Origin: Ichthyophthirius multifiliis
Taxonomy: Eukaryota; Ciliophora; Oligohymenophorea; Hymenostomatida
Assembly (NCBI RefSeq): GCF_000220395.1
Contig: NW_004086778.1
Location: 1-21,449, forward strand
DNA length: 21,449 nt
Reading direction: 5' to 3'
Shown: positions 1 through 12,866 of the stretch, piece by piece
How positions within the stretch are numbered: position 1 is the stretch's first letter
How the letters are laid out: each line of letters begins with the position of its first letter
Translations under genes and position numbers: made by a program
The notes under the pieces: generated by a model
What the model saw: only the letters and a program-made list of their open reading frames with translations
What the model was told of the DNA's origin: nothing
Database searches by the model: none

Positions 1-108
1 TATTAAAACAAAAATTTTTAAAAAAATAAAAATTAGAAAATATATTATATTTTTTTTTAATATATTTACTTTTAAATATTAATCTTTAAAAATTAGATAG
101 ATAAATAT

Positions 109-1955
109 ATGTAATAATCATAAGAAAGATTACAATAATATAATTTAATAGAAAACCAAAACAGATAATTCATGTAGTAAAAGCTATTAAATCAATTAAA
201 TTCTTACAAATCTTATTAAGATTTACATTTTAATTAAAGATTATAATTCAGGAATTAAAACAATATCTAAAATAATACTTTTTTTAAGAAAAATGAAAAC
301 AAAAAATAAATTTTATAAAATACTAACTTTTAAGATTCTCAAAAAAACAATAGTTTTTAACAATTAACAGGTGATTCAAATAATACATAAAAGAATTCAA
401 GAAACCAATACAGTTAATGGATTAATATAAATGATAGTTTTAATAGTGTTAATTAAACTGATTTCGATTTTTAGCAAGACCAATAATTAAATCTATCTTA
501 AATTTCAAATAATCTAAACAAATCTTAATTAGTTTAACAAATTTAGAATTCTTAAAAATAGAATTCTGAGAAATAAAATTTAATAATTTAACTTCTTTAA
601 GATAAATTAGGTAATTAATTTTAAATTAGTTAGTAAACTCCAATTAATTATCAATAAGAATAAGCAAATAATCTTTTAAAATAATAGTTATGTGCGACTT
701 TTAATTATTAAAATAATGAATAATAATACTTTGATGATAATAATAAAGACTTTGAAGAATTCGAAACTAATAATTCAAATAATATAAGCTCAAATAAGCC
801 TCAAATAAATGAATAATTATAATCTTAATAAGATTTTTTAAATATATCTTAGAATTAAAATTTATAGTAAAAAACAGTAATAACTCCAAGTTCTAATGAA
901 TAAACAAACATATTGTCTTTATCTTATGATAATATTAAATACTATTAAGAATAAAACAATATTGAATTATACTTTAAGAAAAACAACTAAGAAAACTTAA
1001 TTAATACTATTTTAGAAATAGAAGAATGTCTATTTTAACTTACTTAAGAAAATAAAACATTTAATTTTTAATCTAAATATCTTTTAAAATACTAACTATT
1101 AATAAATAAAATGAACTATTTTGAAAATTTTATTAACTAACTAAGTTTTGAAAATAAATATGAGGTTTAAAAAGCTTTAAATATTTAAATTATTTCAGTT
1201 TAGCTGATTGTATATGAACATATAGTTGTAATTAAATAATTAAGAGAATCTATATAAGGATTCTTTACATAAAATGAAAACTTGATGAATATTTTAAATT
1301 AATTTTAATATGTGCATTAAAGCTTTATTTTAATAATAATGTTTTTCGAATAATTAATAAAATGTTAAATTCTAAATTCTATTTCATTAGAAAGAATTAA
1401 AAGTAAAAAAATTCAATTTCTCATAAAAAGCTAAGATAAACTTTCTGTTTTGAAAAAATTTAATAATATTCTATTACCTTTACTTTAAATTATGTAAATA
1501 TAAAAAATAAAATATATAAAAGATTAAAATATAAAGGATCGAATGTTAAATTCAAAATTAAAATTAAGAATAAATTTATTAAAATTTGTTTTAGATTTTA
1601 TAAAAATTTTATTAATATTAAATTAATGAAATAATATAATTTTCTTAATAAATATCAGAATAAAATGTAAAATATATTTTAATATTGAAAAGTATATTTA
1701 TTTTATAAAAAAAGACAAAAATATTATAGGAAGAATTTTTAAAAAATATACTATTTCAAAAAAAACAAAAAAATAATTTAAAAATTGATTAGGATGAAGA
1801 AAAAGATAATGTGCTAAAAAACGAATAAAACAAAAATAAATATAATTAAATGGAAACTTAAAATAATTAGGAATAAAATAAAAACTTATAATAATCTGAA
1901 AAAAATAATAATAAAATATTAGAAGAAGATAATATAAACTAATAGAAATAACAAA

Positions 1956-1996
<41 letters not shown>

Positions 1997-2090
1997 TAGC
2001 AATAGCAATAGCAATAGCAATAGCAATAGCAATAGCAATAGCAATTGGAATAACAATAGCAATATCAATAGCAATAGCAATAGCAATAGC

Positions 2091-2140
<50 letters not shown>

Positions 2141-2835
2141 CAAGAAAAAGGTTAAATTGATACTATTACATATATAAAAGAATCTTCTAAAATGTAATTT
2201 ACTTTAGTGTTAGATTTAGATGAAACCTTAGTACATTATTAAGAATTAGAAGAAGGCGGTGGTTAATTTTTAGTAAGGCCTTATGCAGAATTATTTTTAG
2301 AAACTATGGCAAAATTTTACGAAATAATAATTTTTACTGCTGCTTTAAATGATTATGCTAATTTTATTTTAGATATAATAGATGTTAAAAAATCAATTGC
2401 TCATAAATTATATCGTTAACATACTTTAACTTATAATGGAACATATATAAAAGTATTTATTTTTTATACATTTTAATTTTACATATAAAAAAGGATTTGA
2501 CTGTGATTGGGAGAGATTTAAATAAAGTTATTATTATTGATAATACAGTTGAAAATTTTTAATTATAACCTGAAAACGGAATTTGTATTTAATCTTGGTA
2601 TGGAGATCCTTAAGATAGAGCACTTTTAGATTTAATACCTATTTTAAAAGGTATTTTATTTGAAAATAATTTTTTTTTTTTTTTTTTTTTTCTAAATTTA
2701 CAAGATGTTGCAACTAAAAAAGTTAAAAACGTGTAATCTGCACTAAAATAATTTAAAGAAAAAATGATAAAAAATTGTTTAAAAGGAATAGAAAATCCAC
2801 ATTTAAATCTAAGCTTAGATGAAGAATATGATTGA
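109..2835 (+). CDS. Q-rich protein with C-terminal FCP1/SCP-like (NIF) phosphatase domain
   Basis: Predicted Mg-dependent Ser/Thr phosphatase of the HAD/FCP1-SCP family, which in other eukaryotes acts on the RNA polymerase II tail or related nuclear substrates; the substrate here is unknown. Proposed exons are 109-1493, 1537-2452, 2494-2650 and 2705-2835 (863 codons, phases consistent). The catalytic motif LDLDETLVHY puts the nucleophile and acid/base Asp near residues 688 and 690. Further family motifs follow: IIIFTAA, YIKDL with the conserved Lys, VIGRDL, VIIIDN and SWYGDPQD. Residues 1-600 are rich in Gln, Asn and Lys with no recognised domain; a 60-codon Gln tract precedes the phosphatase. 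The first intron (1494-1536) is inferred because the N-terminal frame meets TGA at 1627 while the downstream frame is already coding-like from 1537; splicing restores one frame. ATG at 109 is the first in-frame ATG, but the frame is open to the window edge. If the first intron is wrong, these are two genes, the second perhaps starting at 1850. The phosphatase call is strong, the N-terminal join moderate. Confidence 0.8.
1958..2137 (+). repeat. Polyglutamine-encoding repeat (TAA / CAA-TAG)
   Basis: Sixty codons, 57 of them Gln, interrupted by Leu, Glu and Tyr. The tract has three zones: about 12 TAA codons, then an alternating CAA-TAG core, then about 15 TAA codons up to 2137. It lies in frame with the phosphatase domain and just N-terminal to it. 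The mixed codons show selection or repeated slippage at the DNA level. The opposite strand reads as poly-Leu, which is only a shadow. Confidence 0.9.
2651..2704 (+). other. Intron with long poly-T tract in the phosphatase gene
   Basis: A GT-AG intron of 54 nt interrupts the Asp codon after the motif LIPILK. It carries a run of about 22 T before the acceptor, an extreme polypyrimidine tract. Splicing gives LIPILK-DVATKK, which matches the usual spacing of the family at this point. A similar 41-nt intron lies at 2453-2493. Confidence 0.8.
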
Positions 2836-3086
2836 TTAATATATAAATTGTAAACGAAAATAAGAATTAATTTTTAATGATTTTTTTTTGATTTTATTAT
2901 ATTAATTTATTTTTATAAATATTTTATGTAAAATATAATTTTTTAATATATAAAAACTATTTATAAAAATAAATGTTAATAATAAATTATTATTTTTTAG
3001 ATGAATATATGTTTTATTTTTTATTTAATTTTAATATAATCAAAAATTAATTATTTTTAGAAATTTAAAATATTTTATATTGAAAT

Positions 3087-5516
<2,430 letters not shown>

Positions 5517-6126
5517 TAAAAATAAAAATAAAAAGAATTGATTGAAGTAATTTTAATAATGGTATAATAAAAAAAATATAATAATATATTAATAATATAT
5601 ATGTAAAATTAAATCAAATTTAAAATAAATGGAAAATTTTAAAATTGAATAATAACATATTTATAATAATAGATTTAAAATTAAATTAAAAAAATTATAG
5701 AAAAAATAAAAATATTTATATAAATGTGATAAAATACTAATATAAATTTTTATATATATTATATATTTATATATTTATATATTTATATATTTATATATTT
5801 ATATATTTATTCAATATTATATATCATTTTATATTTTTAAATTTTTTAAATTAAATTTTTTTAATATTTTTTTATTTATTTTTAAATCTTTAATTATCTT
5901 TATTATATTTATATTATTTCATTTTTTAAAAAAAAAAATATTAATAATATAAAATATCTAATTATCTTTTTTTATTTAAGATTTTTAATAAAAATCTTTT
6001 TAACATTTTCTTTTTCATTAAGTTTAAATAAAAAAAAAATCAAGAAAAAAAAAAAATATTAAACAAATTATATTTGCTAATCAAAAATATATCATGGAAC
6101 ACTTAATATAAACTATATATTTATTT
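5517..6126. other. A+T-rich spacer with an 8-nt tandem repeat
   Basis: This is the intergenic stretch between the start of the kinase gene and the end of the GAF gene, both on the minus strand, so it should contain the kinase promoter. About six copies of an ATATTTAT unit lie near 5759-5810. I see no coding frame or RNA gene here. Confidence 0.6.
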
Positions 6127-8544
6127 TCAATTAAAAAAATTATTTTTTATAGCATGCATAACTAAAGAAGCAAACTAATTAAAAATATTTGTTAAATTTT
6201 CATCCATTCCGTATGAAGAATTATATCCATCAAGTAAACTGTTTTTTTCTTTTTTCGACTTGTATTAGTTTTTTAATGCTATTTCAATTACTCCATAAAC
6301 TTCTTTTTTTTCATTACTAACTAAAGGAACTACATAAATAGGTAGAATGCTTGTTAAATCAACAAGTTAATTATAAGTATTATTTGATTTAATATCATGA
6401 ATAATATATGGTTTCATTTCTTTTGCCACCATTCCTGCTAATCCATGATTATATGTAAATATTTATTTTTCTTTATTTTAAGCATATGAAATCATTTTGG
6501 AATCTTCAATAAAATAAAATACACTGAGATTAACTCCGAATATCATTTAAATCCATTATTAAACTTTTATAGTAAATTGCCATTTATCTTTGCATTAAAT
6601 AAATTATTCATAAGCATCAAATAATAATTATCTAAATTTAATTTCACTTTCCAAAGTCTTTTATAATATTTTTTTTTTTTATTCTATTTAAAAGTATAAT
6701 TTAATTTACTTATCTTAAAATAATATTTCTTATTATAAAAGATAAATTATATGAAAGAATTATTCCTAAATATTCTTCATCAAAACTAAACAAATCATTT
6801 TAAGAATTACTTATTTCTAAAATACCTTTAATATATTTATTATCAATATCACAAAAAATAGGAATTAATAAAGTGCAATCAACATATTCAGTTTCTTCTT
6901 TATTTATTCCATCTTCAATAGATAAATAATAAATTAAATACATATATATATATATATATATTTATATCTATATATATATATATATATATATTATATATTT
7001 TATTTAATATTGTTACTTTGAATTTTAAATAACAGAGGTTTACATTTAGCAGTTTTAGAATTAATCGCTTGCTTTTTATAAAATACATCCCCAATTAATC
7101 CTTTATTAATAATACATTTTATAGTAATAGCGTTTCCTATAAAAGTTTACAATAATCCACTTTACTTTTCTACAATCCATAAATGACATCTTTAAGCATT
7201 AAAAATTTAAGCAAAATTAGTATTAGCATACATAATAATATCCTTAATATCATTCATTTATTATACTTCATTCATTTAATGGAATATCTAATTTAATCTT
7301 TCGCTAATATCTTTATAGGAAACGAATTAATTTGTAATAAGATTTACTAGATTTTTTTTCTCGTCTTAATTTTCAACATTAATAATATATTTTGTAAATG
7401 CAGGTGCACCTAAAATTAGCAAATCACTAATTAAATTTGCATATTCTGAATTTAAACTGACTATTCTAAAATCAAGATTTTATGGAATTATAAAGTTCGC
7501 AAGTAAATCAATATCATCTTTTTTGAATAGATTATTTTTTTTGTCATTATCATCCCCGTTATTACTGTTTTTGTCTTTTTAATTATTTTTTCCAGAAGTA
7601 TTAATTTATAAATTTTCAATTTTTTTATTCAATCGAGAAACATAACCGTTTAGTTTTTTCATATTTCCCATTATTCTTTCTATTTCTTAATTTTTGTGTG
7701 TTAAATCACGCTTTAAAGACTCGTTTTCTCTCAAAAGTTCATTTAAACTTGCTCTTAATTTATCACTTGGGTTTAAATTAACATTAATGTCATTTTCTAA
7801 AATAAACTCAATTCTCTTTTCTAAAGATATTACCTTTTTCGAATTGTCTTTTGATGATTTTTTTTCAATATTTAATAGTATCTGAAGTTTATTATTCTCC
7901 TCTTAAAATAATTTTATTCTATTTTAAAGATTATCTATTACTTTTAGAAGCTCTGCATTTTTTTCTTTATAGTTTTGATTTTATTTTTTTAATTGACTAA
8001 TATCAATATTTGATTTTTCTTTTTCTCTGAGTTTAGATCCAAGATTAATTTCGTTTTGCGAAGCTTATACTAAACTATAAGATAAAGAAGTCAATGCTTC
8101 TTTGATTTTTTATATGTCTATTTTTTTTTGCATGCTAGAGTCTACATGAGATGCTTGATAATATAAGACTTCTGCTAATTCTCTTACTTTATCGCATCTC
8201 GATTCTAATATTTTTACACATTCCTCTTCTTTTAATATTAAATTAGTTAATATTTATTAGCCTTTTGAATCATATTTGCTCATACTTAAATCATTTATTT
8301 ACTCAACAGTTTTTTAATTTAAATACATATTATTTATATTGCTATTGCTTGTTTTTTGTTTTATTGCAGTTTTTTCAGTATTTTAAATTAACTGAATTCG
8401 ATCAGTTTATGATGAATACTTTTTGCTTGCTTATTCTTTGTTTAATACAAAAGAACTTTTACTATTTTTTATATGGGATACATCTGTAAATGAGGTTTTT
8501 AAATTAATTGGAGGAATTTTTTATTAGTCATTATTATTTATCAT
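6127..8544 (-). CDS. Coiled-coil protein with two GAF domains
   Basis: Predicted intracellular protein of 753 residues. Exons (minus strand): 8544-7017, 6912-6710 and 6657-6127; the lengths sum to 2262 nt and phases agree. Residues 1-90 are Ser/Thr/Asn/Lys-rich. Residues about 100-290 are a charged coiled coil (for example KLREKEKSN, KRIEFILEND, LNELLRENESLKRDL). The first GAF domain lies at about 430-577 (RCHLWIVEKQSGLLQTF, KGLIGDVFYKKQAINS, TLLIPIFCD). The second lies at about 585-750 (LSVFYFIEDSKMISYA, HGLAGMVAKEMKPYIIHD, YVVPLVSNEKKEVYGVIEIA). GAF domains often bind cyclic nucleotides or other small ligands, or mediate dimers. No phosphodiesterase, cyclase or kinase domain follows; the frame ends in TGA right after the second GAF. 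ATG 8544 is chosen because coding-like sequence begins there. The first intron (6913-7016) is largely (AT)n. Ligand and role are unknown. Confidence 0.82.
6913..7016 (-). other. Intron made largely of (AT)n in the GAF gene
   Basis: A 104-nt GT-AG intron splits the first GAF domain. Most of it, about 6941-6990, is TA dinucleotide repeat. Its removal joins KPLLFKIQ to NGINKEETEYVDC in phase. The repeat probably varies in length between strains. Confidence 0.7.
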
Positions 8545-9004
8545 TTTAGATTGCCCTTATTTTTTTATTTTTTATAATTTAGTTATTTTTATATAAATTT
8601 AATTTTTTTTTTATTTATTTAATAATTCATAGTATTTTTTTATTTTTTTTTATTTTATTTTATTTATTGTTATATTATTTTAATTTATTATAAATTATCA
8701 TTTTGGTTTACTTAAATTTAATAGTTTTTAAAGAATATAAATAAATATATATTCTAACATATATATTTTTCTTTAACAAAAATATTATTATTATATTATT
8801 TTTATTATGTTTATTACATTTTTTAAATATAAATTTTAATGATTTAATAAAATTATTTTTATCAATAACCTAATTTATATTTTTTATTTAAATAAAAATT
8901 ACCTTAAATTTAATTTTTATTAAATAATGCGCAAATTCATATATATTTAAATAAAAGTAATTTTTTGAAGAAGAAAATAAATTAAAAAAAAATTAAATAA
9001 TTAA
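8545..9004. other. A+T-rich spacer
   Basis: Upstream region of the GAF gene (minus strand). It is mostly T runs and A/T mixtures. I see no coding frame, RNA gene or ordered repeat beyond simple-sequence tracts. Confidence 0.6.
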
Positions 9005-9286
9005 ATGCGTGAGTAAGTAAAGAAACTCGAAAATTTTTTTCCATTTAAAACTTATAAAACTGCTTATAATATAATTAATTGTCCTTAAACTACTTAAAAT
9101 GTAAAAAATAAATTTAAAATATTTAAAAAAGTAATATAAAAAATTATATTTTATGATTTTCATTCTCTCCAATATCTATATAAATCATAACTTATTACTA
9201 AAAAAATAATAAATATAAAATATTTTAATGAATAAATAATTAAAAAATATCAGTAGTCATACAAAAAATATAAATATATTAAATGA
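9005..9286 (+). CDS. Possible small protein, 93 residues, unrecognised
   Basis: An ATG-to-TGA frame of 94 codons, starting MREQVKKLENFFPFKTYKT. The first 45 residues look protein-like and use more G and C than the flanks (MREQVKKLENFF, NIINCPQTTQNVKNK). The rest is basic and Ile/Lys/Tyr-rich, as random A+T DNA would also give. A GT at the Lys-Val pair could start an intron, so the true 3' end may differ. The same frame stays open after the TGA, from 9287 to about 9565, with similar composition. No domain recognised. It lies between two minus-strand genes and divergent from the GAF gene. Confidence 0.35.
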
Positions 9287-9865
9287 TTTTAATAACTTTG
9301 GAAAAATTTGTAAAAAAATAAAATTATGTTTCTAAATTTAATCAAAAACAAAACAAATATTTTAAAATTTAAAATAGAAGATAAAAGTAATTCTTTTTTA
9401 TAAAAGAATAATTAGATGATTATAATATTTATTAACTTAGAAAATTAATACTATAGAATAAAATAATATTAATGCATTACTAATATATAAATTAACAAAT
9501 CCTATTTTGTTTATATAAAAAATGACAATTTTTAAAAAGTATAGATAATAAAATATTTTTATTCTTAATGAACATAATTAATAATATATCTACGAATTGC
9601 TTATTTGATTAGATTTTTCTATATTTTTTGTTTAAATTTAAATTTAATATTATTATTTATTTTAGAAAATACTATATTTTTAAAATAAATTAATTCTAAA
9701 AAAAGTTTAAAATCAGATATTTATAAAATTTATATTTAAATTAAGACAGATTTATAAATATATATTAGGAAATACATTTTTATATTATAATAATATTTTA
9801 ATTTTATTTTTAATTTTGTTAATAAATAAAAAAAAATAAAAAAATAAGCATTTTAATTATCTACT
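9287..9865. other. A+T-rich spacer
   Basis: Lies beyond the possible small gene and before the 3' end of the secreted-protein gene. One plus-strand frame is open to about 9565 but has almost no Glu, Asp or Gly codons, so it is more likely non-coding. No RNA gene or repeat array seen. Confidence 0.5.
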
Positions 9866-11068
9866 TCAAATAAAAAACAAAGTAAATAATCCTACAGAAA
9901 TTACTAATTTAAATGAAATGTTATTTTATATATCATCAGATAATGCATTTTTAGGCAAAACTTTAATTTAGAAGTTTTAATTAACACTTTGCTATTAGTT
10001 TTAACCAACTAATCTTCTTATTCTTTTTTCGTAAGGACTTATTTATAATCCAAATTGGACAGTCGAATCATTACCTATTTATGAAAGTAGCAAAGCAAGT
10101 ATAATTTCTCCAGGATTTTAAGAAATTACAGTAGTTTATTCATAAATATTATAAAGAACATTTGTACCTTTATAAAGAGCTTAAGTCAAATCTAATTTTC
10201 TTGTATAAGAATTATCTTTAAAAGCAATTTTAACAAACATTTGATCTCCAACTTAAAATTTATTATTATCTCTAGTATTTTTACAAGTTTTATCTTAACA
10301 AATAAAGCCTTAAGTATCTATATCAGTTATAATTACACAATCGCTTTTTGCATTTTGGCATTTATCAGTAATTTAAAAGCTTACATCATTTTACATTACA
10401 AAAACTAAATTATCATTTATATATAGAGTAATTTTGAATTCATGTAGTCTAAGTACTTAGGACTCTGAACCTAATTCTAATCCAAAATATAATTCGTGAT
10501 ATATATGTTTATTTTCATTTTTTGTTATTAATGCTAATTCAAATGCTTTTTATACATCAATATCTATTATTATACTAGTTCCAGTTTAAAAACTATAATA
10601 TTATTAATCTAAAGGTTCATAACCGATATTCGCATTCTTTTTTATTAAAAGAGAACTCTTTAATTTATAATAACAATCTTTTGACATTGTAGTTCTTTAA
10701 AAGTCGAAATTTAAAATACTTCTTACTAATTATTATTATGTTTATTAGTTTGTTTAAGATATAACTGCACAATTGTTTGATACTACTATAGATTTAATGT
10801 ATTTGTATAATTATAAATCACATTCTTCTTGTTATTAAGTATAAAGTTATAAAGTTTCTATACATTCAAAATTTTTTTCTGTTCTTTTATTTGGAGAATA
10901 TCCTTGTTAACAAGTACAAGAAATAAAGCTTGAGTTTATCTCAGCATAAGGAGATTTACATGATGTACAGTATAATGGTGCTATTTTACTTTCACAATCA
11001 CATGAACGATCACATAATAATACAATATTTATTAAAATAATTAATATAAATACTAATTTCTTAAACAT
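9866..11068 (-). CDS. Secreted, probably GPI-anchored, Cys-rich-headed surface protein
   Basis: A single-exon gene of 401 codons. The N-terminus MFKKLVFILIILINIVLLC is a clear signal peptide. Residues 19-75 hold a Cys-dense segment with CxxxCxC, CTSC and CTC motifs ending at FEC, like the small disulfide modules of ciliate surface proteins. The middle (about 110-370) is largely Cys-poor and beta-rich in appearance (FELALITKNEN, YHELYFGLELGSE, FKITLYINDNLVFVMQ), with a further Cys cluster at KCQNAKSDC and FICQDKTCK. The C-terminus has a short hydrophilic stretch (LSDDIQNN) followed by hydrophobic ISFKLVISVGLFTLFFI and TGA, which fits a GPI-attachment signal or a single membrane anchor. It lacks the long periodic CxxC repeats of Ichthyophthirius immobilization antigens, so I do not call it one. 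No family recognised. Likely on the cell or ciliary surface. ATG 11068 is set by the signal peptide. Confidence 0.85.
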
Positions 11069-12291
11069 ATGTTATTAATATTCTTTTAAATTTTAAGATT
11101 ATTATTATTTAATTTATAATTCTGGTATTATATATTTTTTGTTTTGTTTTTAGATTATTTTTTTATTTTTTATTTTTTTATGATATTGCAGATACTGTTT
11201 TTTTATATTTTTTTTTTTAAATTTTGCGTTATTTCAAAATTTATAAAAGAAGTAAAAAAAAAATATTGAGGATATTTTTTTAATATTGTTTAAAAAAAAA
11301 ATTATAGCAATTATTAATATTTTTGTAATAGAAAAAGTAAAATATATATATAACTAAAATAACCGAAATAATTATAATTTTATATTTATTATATTAGTAA
11401 TAATTTTTTTATTAATATTGAATATATTATAATAAATATATATTACTTATAAGAATAAAAATATATATATATATATATATATATATTAAATATATATTAT
11501 TGTTATATTTTTTAATATATATATTTATTTTTATTTTTCAAATAAAATAATAATCTAATAATCAATTAATTAAAAATCCTATTATTCTTTATTTTCTTTT
11601 TAGTTGATTAAATTTTTAATAAATACTTAAAATTTTAATATTAACAAATTTTTAATATTACTTTATTTAATTTTCGACATTAAATATTTATATATCCATT
11701 ATTTACAATTTTTTTTTTTTTTTATTTTATTTTAATATTTAAGACAAATTACTTAAAAAGTCTATTTTTTTTAATTTTTAAATTAATTATTTTTTTGTGT
11801 AAACTGTTTAAAATTACTTCAAATATAATAGCTTTATTTAAAATTTATAATTTATTAATTAAACTTTTTATACTCTATATTAATATATTTAAAATTTTTA
11901 TCAATCAAATAATAGTTTATTTCCCATATATTTTAATTTTTTTTATGTATATCTTGAATATAATCGTTTTTTTAATAGTAATATTATTTATATATAAAAA
12001 TAAAACACTTGATAGAACATTATTTTAAGTTGATTTTTTTTATAAAAAATAAAAATCTTCTCATTTTTAATTCGTTTTTTTTTTTAAATAGTTAAAAATT
12101 ACGTAAATATTTAAAAAAATTAAATATTTTTCTTTCTTTCTTTCTTTCTTTATTCTTTTTATTATAGAATTTTTTATAAGCTTATATATCAATTAAAAAT
12201 CCCAGTAAAATATTCGATTAGTGTTTGTTTTGTTTTTCAAATACAGATATTATATGTTGATAAATTACATATTAAGTTTATCTTTTAATTT
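11069..12291. other. Long A+T-rich spacer with simple repeats
   Basis: Upstream region of the secreted-protein gene. It holds an (AT)n tract at about 11458-11487, poly-T runs, and a (CTTT)n tetranucleotide tract of about six units near 12129-12152. A plus-strand frame at 11795-12028 is only Ile/Leu/Phe-rich low-complexity translation with no in-frame ATG at its head. No credible gene seen. Confidence 0.6.
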
Positions 12292-12660
12292 TCATATATT
12301 TTTTTTTACTTTAGTCATTTAAGATAATTATAATTAATCATCTAAATCACTTCTGTAAATAATTCTTTAGGTATCAATAAATAATATCTATTTTTTCAGA
12401 TAAGCTTATTAAATAAAATTACATTTCTCTTATAATTTATTGGTCAATTATATTTCAAATATTTAAATGAGTTATTTATAAAAAGACAAATTATTAAGAA
12501 AAAATTAGTCTTAACTTACTATTTTTACCAAATCTATATGCTTTTTGTGACTTTTTAAGATATTTTAAAATTCTAAGTTTAACTCTATACGTAATTTATC
12601 TATATTTAGATTAAATAATTATAAAGATTAATTTTTTCGATCTTGTTCGAATTTTAAAAC
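12292..12660 (-). CDS. Coiled-coil coding exon, start not found
   Basis: A minus-strand frame, ending in TGA at 12294-12292, reads as a plausible helical protein over about 120 residues (KFEQDRKNQSLQLF, DKLRIELNLEFQNILKSHKKH, LTNKLQEKCNFIQQAYL, FIDTQRIIYRSDLDDQ). It has about a dozen Glu and Asp residues and heptad-like Leu/Ile spacing, whereas the other frames have few acidic codons. This first-position G excess is my main evidence. The frame stays open upstream without an ATG. It may be the last exon of a small gene whose first exon is unresolved, or an extra exon of the zinc-finger gene upstream; I could not find a phase-matched splice that keeps all four Cys of the second zinc site. No domain recognised. 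Confidence 0.42.
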
Positions 12661-12866
12661 TTATTTATTTAATAAAATTTCATATTTTATAAAAACAAAA
12701 AATTAATAATAAAAAATATTATTTTTATAATCATTGACAAAAAAAAAAAAAATTTAATAATTAAAAAAATATTTTTTTTAGTTAAAAAATATATATTTTA
12801 TATCAATAAAAAGATATTCTGGTAAAATAAAAATTCTAATTTTTTGAATAAAATAAAAATAAATAT

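Noticed and set aside
1919-2143. Minus-strand poly-Leu open frame
   Set aside because: It is the reverse complement of the polyglutamine tract of the plus-strand phosphatase gene.
7694-7885. Plus-strand 63-codon frame
   Set aside because: It is antisense to the coiled-coil part of the GAF gene, whose minus-strand frame is continuous and well composed.
8265-8489. Plus-strand 74-codon frame with hydrophobic, Cys-containing translation
   Set aside because: It lies antisense to the N-terminal exon of the GAF gene.
9866-11068. Ichthyophthirius immobilization antigen
   Set aside because: It has a signal peptide and GPI-like end, but the long periodic CxxC repeats of that family are missing.
11795-12028. 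Plus-strand 77-codon hydrophobic frame
   Set aside because: Its composition is what A/T-only DNA gives (Ile, Leu, Phe, Tyr, Asn, Lys), the first codon is not ATG, and acidic residues are nearly absent.
12292-12683. Alternative minus-strand frame starting at ATG 12683 (MKFYQINKF)
   Set aside because: It has very few acidic codons and closes early; the neighbouring frame has the first-position G excess expected of coding DNA, and no phase-matched intron joins the two.
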